Assembly: GCF_037975245.1 (NCBI RefSeq)
Contig: NC_092577.1
Coordinates: 12,030,013-12,094,012, forward strand
Direction: 5' to 3'
DNA length: 64,000 nt
From: Apostichopus japonicus
Lineage: Eukaryota > Echinodermata > Holothuroidea > Aspidochirotida > Stichopodidae
Shown piece by piece: positions 59,101 through 64,000 of this stretch. The position numbers were made by a program, and so were the translations under genes. Each line of letters opens with the position of its first letter. Position 1 is the first letter of the stretch. The notes beneath the pieces were generated by a model. The model saw only the letters and a list, made by a program, of their open reading frames with translations, searched no databases and had not been told where the DNA came from.

Positions 59101-61117
59101 AGCCGTTCCTGAGACATTGCAATGTAAAACAATTCCATGAAAATACTGGGTTTTGTCCTGGCACAAGTAAGATTTTTTTGTCATATAATATACGTCACAT
59201 GAAAGCACATAGGAATCACAGACTTTAGAGAAAATCAGTAATTCTTTCTGGTATTCATGTTTTTAGCCTTCATCAGTTTGTGGATAAACTTGGGCTGCTC
59301 CCATAAGCCTGCAGTCACTGATGTTGCTGTAAATTACAGTGATGAGCGTGGGGTAAAAAAAAACAAAATCACGGAACTTTGCAAAAATTGCGGCATAGAC
59401 TCCAGTTTGCATATGCTACAGTGTGTTAGGATCATAGTTTTTGTCCCCAAGGTAGAAAAGAAATCACGGATATTCGGCGAATTCACGGAAAAAGCTCATG
59501 CCTGAAATTAAGGAAAAGACCAACTTTTGGAAACTTGATTTTAGCCCATTAAATTATTACTTACATTGGTGGTCTGGTGGGCTTGCCTTGCTGCTTGTCA
59601 TAGAGAGCCTTCTCTGACTTGGTCAACAATGGTTTTGAGTTCGGTTTAAAGTTTGGGTGGGTTTTGCTGTACTCTTGGATGGCTTGCTGACAACACAAAG
59701 AGAGAAACCATGAGAAACCATGAGAATGAGAGAAACCATGAAAACCATGCGAATGTTATGGGTAAAAATATGAATATTTCTTAAAGGAAAAAAGGTGGAA
59801 CCACATAGTATCATGAAATCAAATATCGCATTGTAAAGTGCAAATATACAAACCAGGAACATTACTATACAAATACTAAAATAAATAGCAGTTTATTGTA
59901 AGCAGAATATTTTATGAGCAAAAGACCACTAAATTATTTGCTGTCTTCTACTTTATGATGGTTATGTCTCATTAGGTACTCAACAAGTACTTCCATTAGT
60001 TGATCAACAAAACCTTTGTCAACCTGTTGAGTACAAAAACTACTCAAGCATTAACAATTAATTAATGCGGTACTACATTTACAAATTGGAAAGTGCATTA
60101 TATACCTGCAGCAGGTATTTTAAGCCTTTTTGCTTGGTGACCACTGCTTTCACATTGACCCATCCTGGGGACACTCCCAGCAGCAGAGATTGTGACCAGG
60201 GGAAGGGGACTATAGGGATGAGGTATACCCCTCCCACTTGAGAAACTTCGATATGGTTGAGACCGGGTGATATTTTGCAACGTTTTAAATAATTAATGTT
60301 CAAGATTCTTCCACTTCTTTTTTCCCACAAAATATTGACACTTTTCTTTCCTGCAGACTTTATGGGCGATCAATGGGGATACCGAGTTGCCACGGAAACA
60401 AAATATCATCACAACGATAAGAACAAAATGAGAGAAAAAATTTGTTCTGCTGAAAAATTTGTTCTGCTGAAAAATTAAGACAGAGATCTAAGAAATAGGA
60501 ATAGGTTAGATGATTGGACAAGCGAATCATTAAAAAACCGAAGAAATAAACTGAATTGATTCTTCAAACAGAGATACTGACTGAGGGAGAAAAAGAAACC
60601 TTAAAGGAATTGTCTGGTGGATTGTCCTTGTAATTATTATTTTTCTCTTTCTAACCATGTGAAAATTGTCCCATTTGACGTTTTCTTCTTATAGAAATCT
60701 GGTTTTCAAATTCACCAGTTTCTCACCAAAAGCACCATTTTTTCCAACTGTATACAACGTGGTTTTTGTTGTTATTACTTAAGGTACTGTGCAGAGCGTG
60801 GCTCATGTTGCAATCTGCATTTGCGAAGATGACATCACGTTCTGTACTGTTTAAATCATATTTGAAATGTCCATCTTCAACCATTAAAAATTGTTTCTCT
60901 GTCAAACGCAACATTGTCATTTCTCATACTTTGACAACATGTTTGGAAAATTATTTATCGTTTTTTAAGGTAAATTCTTCGGGCTAGCAGACAATCCTTT
61001 TAATACCTCGTACTCATCTTTCTTCTGTAGGGACATGTGTATCCATTTCAGTCTGCGTTTGTCCGACAGGGCCTTCCACTTGGCTCTTAGTTCACTCTCC
61101 ACCTCTGACCTCGGAAC
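46858..61117 (-). CDS. UBTF: UBF, HMG-box RNA polymerase I transcription factor (N terminus missing)
   Basis: Thirteen minus-strand exons, all GT-AG with consistent phase: 61117-61007, 59686-59565, 59108-58967, 58712-58671, 57401-57330, 55813-55643, 54030-53993, 52622-52460, 51089-50997, 50677-50625, 49649-49460, 48503-48432 and 47121-46858. They encode 510 residues and a stop. UBF binds rDNA enhancers and promoters in the nucleolus through tandem HMG boxes and helps recruit the polymerase I machinery. Seen: second half of box 2 (LSDKRRLKWIH), box 3 (NGYSLFCSHF, WKKLSDKDR), box 4 (LKEKYQALPKTKM), box 5 (ARNLWIEHNLHSYM, LAWENLEK), box 6 (SAYGIFTSEM, WKNISKTEKRKYE) and a serine/acidic tail. This matches the box order of vertebrate UBF closely. 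An additional Asp/Glu run lies between boxes 4 and 5, where vertebrate UBF has none that I recall. The dimerisation region, box 1 and the start of box 2 are outside the window or unrecognised. Confidence 0.93.
47241..47520 (+). repeat. Two tandem units with TGACCTTTGACCTC motifs
   Basis: Two copies of about 140 bp, each with ATGACCTTTGA, an A-rich stretch, GAGATATCGTGTTTACAAG and related sequence. In the UBTF intron before the last exon. Confidence 0.75.
48002..48423. mobile_element. hAT-like element inserted at a UBTF 5' splice site
   Basis: Ends TAGGGATGCACCGGATCC and (inverted) TAGGGATGCACTGGATATCC. CTACTTAC occurs exactly on both sides (47994-48001 and 48424-48431), an 8-bp duplication. 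On the UBTF strand this is GTAAGTAG, the donor of the adjacent exon, so the insertion duplicated the 5' splice site. A second, left-truncated copy is at 52690-53134. Confidence 0.9.
48432..48503 (-). CDS. UBTF: UBTF exon: segment after box 6
   Basis: Acceptor TTTTCTTCAG, donor GTAAGTAG, 24 codons: SLSSTDQELLEKV and NPIPKTKQK, matching vertebrate SLSPQDRAAYKEYI. A transposon begins exactly 9 bases past the exon end. Confidence 0.9.
48735..49090. repeat. About 170-bp tandem duplication
   Basis: The block from TTCAAGCCAACTGCGACC through GAACATGTCATCTGGGAATC appears twice in direct order, starting near 48735 and 48905. In a UBTF intron. Confidence 0.85.
49460..49649 (-). CDS. UBTF: UBTF exon: HMG box 6
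   Basis: Acceptor TGTTTTAG, donor GTAACT. Encodes SAYGIFTSEMMRNQD, WKNISKTEKRKYEAKKDRLW and KHEKDVEKYKK, a complete HMG box core. Confidence 0.93.
49951..50445 (-). mobile_element. C-terminal fragment of a LINE reverse transcriptase ORF
   Basis: The minus frame ends in HNYNTRQAGHLRA, RYRSISLWNNIPINLKS and FRRQLKNYYESL. This is the usual last segment of ORF2 in CR1/L2/RTE-like LINEs (family style: YNTR, GP-x-LWN-x-LP, FK-x-x-LK). Upstream sequence is decayed. The insertion lies in the UBTF intron between box 5 and box 6 exons. Confidence 0.7.
50625..50677 (-). CDS. UBTF: UBTF exon: end of box 5, linker to box 6
   Basis: Acceptor TCTCACAAAG, donor GTAAGT, 53 bases: VTNKMQQLLAEMPKKPH, ending in phase 2 and joining to TSAYGIF. 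Confidence 0.88.
50997..51089 (-). CDS. UBTF: UBTF exon: middle of box 5
   Basis: Acceptor TGTCCAAAAG, donor GTAACA, 31 codons: LKEARAKKSLRLAWENLEKA then KVPWKKQAQQ, matching vertebrate KALKAMEMTWNNMEKK and WIKKAAED. Confidence 0.9.
52081..52513 (-). repeat. Array of eight 54-bp units carrying a UBTF exon end and 5' splice site
   Basis: Exon ends CATAAG occur at 52460, 52406, 52352, 52296, 52242, 52188, 52134 and 52081. All spacings are 54 except 56 between 52352 and 52296 and 53 for the last. Six are followed by GTAAGG and the last two by GTAGG. Each unit encodes a version of VRNLWIEHNLHSYMQVHK. The four central units hold a 10-bp inverted repeat (AACCTGCATA, TAGC, TATGCAGGTT). The 2-base insertion near 52330 breaks the frame after the third donor. 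Confidence 0.93.
52460..52622 (-). CDS. UBTF: UBTF exon: acidic linker and start of box 5
   Basis: Acceptor GATTTGTAG. Encodes SSGSEADSSSDEE, a run dominated by Asp and Glu, then ARNLWIEHNLHSYMQVHK, the first helix of box 5. The first available donor (AAG|GTAAGG at 52459-52454) gives a normal box 5 when joined to the next exon. The same exon end and donor are repeated seven more times downstream. Confidence 0.9.
52690..53134. mobile_element. Second copy of the TAGGGATGCAC hAT-like element, left end lost
   Basis: Shares with 48002-48423 the motifs GGATCCGGCCGGAACC and ATCCGGCCGGAT and the right end CCGGTGCATCCCTA. The outer left terminus is missing. In UBTF intron between box 4 and box 5 exons. 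Confidence 0.8.
53595..53899 (+). repeat. tRNA-derived SINE with a conserved central domain
   Basis: The tRNA-like head has GTGGCCAATTGG (A box) and GGTTCAATTCC (B box). The centre reads GTTGTGTCCTTGGGCAAGAT, which resembles the deeply conserved SINE domain known as Nin-DC (from memory, moderate certainty). The tail is GCGCTATATAAAAATAAAAT. Confidence 0.75.
53993..54030 (-). CDS. UBTF: UBTF exon: end of box 4
   Basis: Acceptor TTTTCTCAG, donor GTAAGT, 38 bases: NKYEERAKEMNA, then TT joining to the A of the next exon to form Leu. Confidence 0.85.
54183..54492 (+). repeat. 50-bp minisatellite, about six copies
   Basis: Units starting AGCCCACCAAGACAGTTACT recur every 50 bases (54185, 54235, 54285, 54335, 54385, 54435, 54485), with two alternating forms (TTGTACATAAACCCGG and TTGTTCATAAACCCAG) in the later part. 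In a UBTF intron. Confidence 0.93.
54795..54860 (-). repeat. 3' tail of a non-LTR element
   Basis: (ATT)n next to CTATATAGCGCTC; on the minus strand this reads GAGCGCTATATAG followed by ATA repeats, the same tail as at 10257 and 53899. A neighbouring inverted pair AGCGCTCTT/AAGAGCGCT is also present. Confidence 0.5.
55269..55587. mobile_element. Element with 6-bp target duplication (CAGGGATG family, larger form)
   Basis: Ends CAGGGATGTGCCCA and TGGGCACATCCCTG are perfect 14-bp inverted repeats, flanked by CAATCA on both sides. It ends 55 bp from the UBTF box 4 exon. Confidence 0.85.
55643..55813 (-). CDS. UBTF: UBTF exon: HMG box 4
   Basis: Acceptor GCTCCACAG, donor GTAAAT, 57 codons. Encodes SIFSGLDVYLNEFKEKFEKK and LKEKYQALPKTKM, the box 4 fold up to helix 3. 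Confidence 0.9.
55897..56259 (-). mobile_element. hAT-like element, perfect 8-bp target duplication (family A)
   Basis: Inverse-orientation copy of 17407-17766, similar over its whole length. Ends CAAGGGTGTAGGAACCGG and CCTTCCTACGCCACTG; GCTACATA flanks both sides exactly. Confidence 0.88.
56719..56868. mobile_element. Short element with 6-bp target duplication (CAGGGATG family, copy 2)
   Basis: Starts CAGGGATGAGC, ends GCTCATGCCTG, TATATT on both sides. Compared with copies 1 and 3 it lacks a short internal stretch (TTTTTGTCCCC). Confidence 0.85.
56913..57169. mobile_element. Inverted-repeat element with CTGGGTCAATCCATG ends
   Basis: CTGGGTCAATCCATG followed by AAATCAACAG at the left is inverted at the right (CTGTTGATTT, CATGGATTGACCCAG). 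No target duplication seen; it starts 44 bp after the neighbouring 6-bp-duplication element. Confidence 0.7.
57330..57401 (-). CDS. UBTF: UBTF exon: linker after box 3
   Basis: Acceptor CTCTACAG, donor GTGAGT, 24 codons beginning TLPPEEAAKYQ (vertebrate SLPEEEQQR). Confidence 0.88.
58671..58712 (-). CDS. UBTF: UBTF exon: end of box 3
   Basis: Acceptor GATTTTCAG, donor GTAAGT, 14 codons: AKKEYFENLEKYVL, matching the vertebrate KKKDYEVELLRFL stretch. Confidence 0.88.
58880..59000 (-). repeat. 53-bp duplication carrying the end and donor of the UBTF box-3 exon
   Basis: The donor motif CAG|GTAAGG (CCTTACCTGG on the + strand) stands at 58961 and again at 58908. The intron copy includes 33 bases resembling the exon end (GACAGAATGGAGTATAA, then AGGACAGTCCAG), plus intron bases TAGTTTAATAGCAG. 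A third partial copy follows at 58880-58899. Using the second donor would add 53 bases and break the frame. Confidence 0.88.
58967..59108 (-). CDS. UBTF: UBTF exon: main part of HMG box 3
   Basis: Acceptor GTCTCAG, donor GTAAGG. Encodes NGYSLFCSHFMKLKNE and WKKLSDKDRMEYN. Its last 33 bases and donor are repeated in the following intron (see 58880-59000). Confidence 0.93.
59337..59504. mobile_element. Short element with 6-bp target duplication (CAGGGATG family, copy 3)
   Basis: Starts CAGTGATGAGC, ends GCTCATGCCTG, AAATTA on both sides exactly. Located between two UBTF exons. Confidence 0.85.
59565..59686 (-). CDS. UBTF: UBTF exon: end of box 2, linker, start of box 3
   Basis: Acceptor TTGTCAG, donor GTAAGT. 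Encodes QAIQEYSKTHPNF, LLTKSEKALYD and GKPTRPPM, aligning with the vertebrate IQKHPEL-to-GRPTKPPP segment. Confidence 0.92.
61007..61117 (-). CDS. UBTF: UBTF exon: second half of HMG box 2
   Basis: Acceptor ATCGAAAG, donor GTATTA, 37 codons. Encodes WKALSDKRRLKWIH and KKDEYE, nearly the vertebrate box 2 sequence. Confidence 0.92.
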
Positions 61118-61372
61118 CTTTCGATTGGGGGAAGAAGAAAAAAGGTTGAAACATGAGACATAGTTCTCTATTTTACTACACTCAGGCAAAGAATTTCACA
61201 AATTTAGCTACTTGCTAAAATAAAATAAAAACATGTTCTTAAAAGACCCACCCTCCTGGTTAAGATCAAGGTCCTACTGTCATTACCCTGACAACTCAGT
61301 AACTGTACAGGCTTTAGAGAGCAACCCTATCATAGTTACTGATAATAATCAGTGATACCGGGCTTTGTTAGG

Positions 61373-61763
61373 CAAGGGCGGCGGAAGCACTTTTAATCTC
61401 GGTTGGCACCGACGTCGAAGGGCACTTTGCAACACGTATCACCTTCTTTCATTAATCTATGTTTACAAGTTGATGTTTGATTGGCGTAACCATTCAGGTA
61501 CTTATACGAAATGCTAATTGCTGAAGTAGGAATCTGCCGAATTAGAGTTTATTTCTTGTTAAGGGCTTAACATAGCTTTGAGTTTGACCCAAAGAAATTC
61601 ATTAAAAGTTCTAAATTAGGATTAGATCTCTTACTGAAATATCACTGACCTAATACGGTGATTAAGAGTACAATTTTTATGTAGAAAAAGGGCACATTTT
61701 TAACCTGAGGAAAAGTTGGGGGGGGCACATGCCCCCTGTGCCCCCCTGGTTCCACCGCCCTTG
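61373..61763. mobile_element. hAT-like element, perfect 8-bp target duplication
   Basis: Ends CAAGGGCGGCGGAA and CCACCGCCCTTG, G/C run arms, TTGTTAGG on both sides exactly. Confidence 0.85.
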
Positions 61764-62375
61764 TTGTTAGGTACTGAAATCTTGCTTATATTTTGACTGA
61801 CAATTGCAACCCCGAATACAATGTGTTTATGTTCTTAAAGTTAATGTCTAGTGGCAGAAAAATGCCAGTGCCTGAGATTTTCTTCTCTCAAGCAGTGAAA
61901 TCTGCTGGCATTTAGCCAGTAAATAGCCTGAATTTCAAAGGCCTGACACTACAGCATTCAAGTTATATTCCAAACATCAATCTATTTAGAACATAATATG
62001 AAATATATGCATACTTAGCAACTTGGTTACAAGCATTCTGCATATATTGAATTGTTGAAATTGACAGTTTCTACCAAAAGTTAAAATTTAAAGAAAGATG
62101 TGTTGATCTCATGGTTGCAGACTGACAAACGTTTTCATGTACTTTTTTAACCTTGTAGAGATGAAGTTCTAACATCTCACAGCCTGAGTGGAGAGGCAGA
62201 TTGGTTGAAACTTTTACAAATTTTATTTCTCAGAAGTTTTGGATTGACTTAAAATGTTTAAATGTGTCACAGAAATAATGATCCATTACTAGCTGAAAGT
62301 TTAGTTTTAAATTTTTAGAAACATTTTAATTTCTGCAATGTGATGATTGGTGCAAGTATTGCGAGAAAATATAGA

Positions 62376-63171
62376 TACCCCTACAAAATTTATCAAATTG
62401 GCGTTCCCTATAAATTACAAGCACCTAAACGCACACTAACTGTGTACATGCTTGCCTATGTAGGAACGTACGTTCACAGGCGCTTGCCATATCTGCGGAT
62501 TGAGCTGTTCGTCTCATATGTTCTCGGACTCCTTTCTCCTTTTTTTAAGGCTACAATTGGACTTAGCAAATCCATTGTAGGTGCAAAACCCAAGGTGGGA
62601 AAAGCTATGCACATGGGGAGGTAGCTAGAGTAAAAGGATATAGTCCTGTAAGTTGTATTAGCTGTTAGTGTTTTTCTGACTATTAGAGATTGAGGTAAAT
62701 ATGCCACAGACATGTTTTATCATTATTTTGATACTGAGCTTAGAACCAATAGAGATTGGGAAACTGAAAGAACTGTTGTTTTAAGATTTCAAACTGACAA
62801 TTCAGATGATTGCTTCAGGTTATATGTTGTGGCAGTTCGTATATATGTTGCTTCATTTATTTTCAGTTAATCTTTTTTTTTTAGTTTCTGCAGTGACGGA
62901 GAAGAGGCCATGTGAGCAACTGCTGAATTGGCAGAAAAACATCATAGGCTTCACAATTTGTGGACAACTTCTTTCAAGGAGGGGAGTGTGTTGCACGGAA
63001 AAATAGGTACCCCTACAAAATTTATCAAATTGGCGTTCCATATAAATTACAAGCACCTAAACGCACACTTGATGTGTACATGCGTGGCTATATGTAGGAA
63101 CGTACGTTCACAGGCGCTTGCTATATCTGCCAATTGAGCTGTTCGTCTCATATATTCTCGGTCTCCTTTCT
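62376..63171 (+). repeat. Direct duplication of about 160 bp, 630 bp apart
   Basis: The block TACCCCTACAAAATTTATCA through GTTCGTCTCATATGTTCTCG occurs at 62376-62537 and 63008-63171 with about 90 per cent identity by eye. Between them is unrelated sequence. Could be two copies of one transposon. Confidence 0.75.
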
Positions 63172-63894
63172 GCAGCCCTAAAGACAACCACCCCGGCAAC
63201 AACCCTAACCCATGGGACTTGGGGGAACACAAGATTCCAAAGTACGCAGAACACACACAGCGTAAAAGCAGTGTAGGACTTTCACGGTCGTCCGGTCGTC
63301 CGAGACGACTAGAAATTACGTCGGACTACCAAATCTTTCAAAATGTTGTGTGCTTGGTAGTCCTTCGGACGACCAAAAAAAATGAAGGCTTTGAAGAATT
63401 ATTGAGCCTAATTATATTTCATTAAAAACGAAAGTCAATTTAATTAAATAGTTTCTGAATAACACCCAAACCATACATAAATTATTTAAAAACATGCGCG
63501 AAATATTAACTTTTCAACATCGTTAGCAAAAATCTGTTCACTAATAAAGTCGCCTAACGTTAGTTTAATGATGTACCCAGAAAACAAATGAAACTTGTGG
63601 CTAAATGCCAGTGCAATGCATTTTGTACGGTGTTGTAACAACAGTCGATCAGACACTGACAGTCTATAGGCCGAGTGAAAATGCATTGCTGGACAATGGG
63701 GGAAATCTAGCCTATACTGCTGAATTTGTGACGCAGTTATAAGATATCCATGGAATACTTTCAGTATTGCTGTTATCTTCGACCACATGGTTGCCTAACA
63801 GCACACTAAGTCAATTGGGGAAATCTAGCCTATACCGCTGAATTTGTGACGCAGTTATAAGGTATCCATGGAATAAAGTAATGTTATCAGCGGG

Positions 63895-64000
63895 GAAAAA
63901 TTTGCGTCCCAGGGACGCAAGCCCCCGAAAAAGTTTGCGTCCCATAAAAAAAAGTTTGCGTCCCGATCGAACACCAATTACGTTTATTGTAATTTGTATG
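63895..64000 (+). repeat. TTTGCGTCC stem-loop repeat, cut by the window end
   Basis: TTTGCGTCCCAGGGACGCAA forms a stem-loop, followed by two further TTTGCGTCCC motifs. A related TTGCGTCCACGGGACGCAA lies at 17172-17190. Confidence 0.6.

Larger units (their letters stand above)
61764..64000. other. Right flank, probable UBTF intron or upstream DNA
   Basis: No further UBTF exon was recognised, so box 1 and the start of box 2 must lie beyond the window or in exons too short to see. Contains the direct duplication and stem-loop repeat listed separately. Confidence 0.5.

Noticed and set aside
1-64000. CRISPR array or bacterial operon
   Set aside because: All tandem repeats have no unique spacers of constant size, and the genes are spliced eukaryotic genes.

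Overview
This is eukaryotic nuclear DNA with spliced genes, GT-AG introns, long AT-rich introns and dense transposon debris. Codon use, intron size and repeat style (many short hAT-like elements, tRNA-derived SINEs, (TA)n tracts) fit a marine invertebrate. The two genes look deuterostome-like, so an echinoderm such as a sea cucumber is my best guess, but that is inference only.

Two protein genes lie tail to tail. On the + strand, 12882-33273 holds a complete 10-exon SLC22-type organic ion transporter gene. All ten exons join in one frame, but codon 488 of 568 is TGA at a position where the family normally has arginine. On the - strand, 61117-46858 holds 13 exons of UBTF/UBF, the HMG-box activator of RNA polymerase I: the second half of box 2, boxes 3 to 6 and the acidic tail. 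The N-terminal exons lie beyond the right edge or were not found.

Layout: 1-12.8 kb is gene-free and holds a small hAT-like element, a tRNA-like SINE head, an L1/Tx1-type LINE 3' end, several terminal-inverted-repeat elements, a solo LTR with a perfect target duplication, and two minisatellites. 12.9-33.3 kb is the transporter, whose introns hold a possible 4 kb inverted-repeat element, a 1.1 kb foldback-like element, two copies of a family with 7-bp target duplications, several hAT-like elements and a 250-bp (TA)n tract just before exon 9. 33.3-46.9 kb is intergenic and repeat-rich, with a broken transposase-like gene and a SINE. 46.9-61.1 kb is UBTF; 61.1-64 kb is probable UBTF intron or upstream DNA with duplicated segments.

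The most unusual structure is in UBTF. The end of the exon that opens HMG box 5, together with its 5' splice site, is repeated as an array of eight 54-bp units. Six carry the donor AAG|GTAAGG, and the first three donors keep the reading frame, so alternative donor choice could insert 18-residue repeats into box 5. The box-3 exon shows the same kind of event (53-bp unit, duplicated donor). At a third UBTF exon a hAT-like element has inserted exactly at the 5' splice site, and its 8-bp target duplication is the donor sequence itself. Thus three of the twelve 5' splice sites seen in this gene have been duplicated by independent events.
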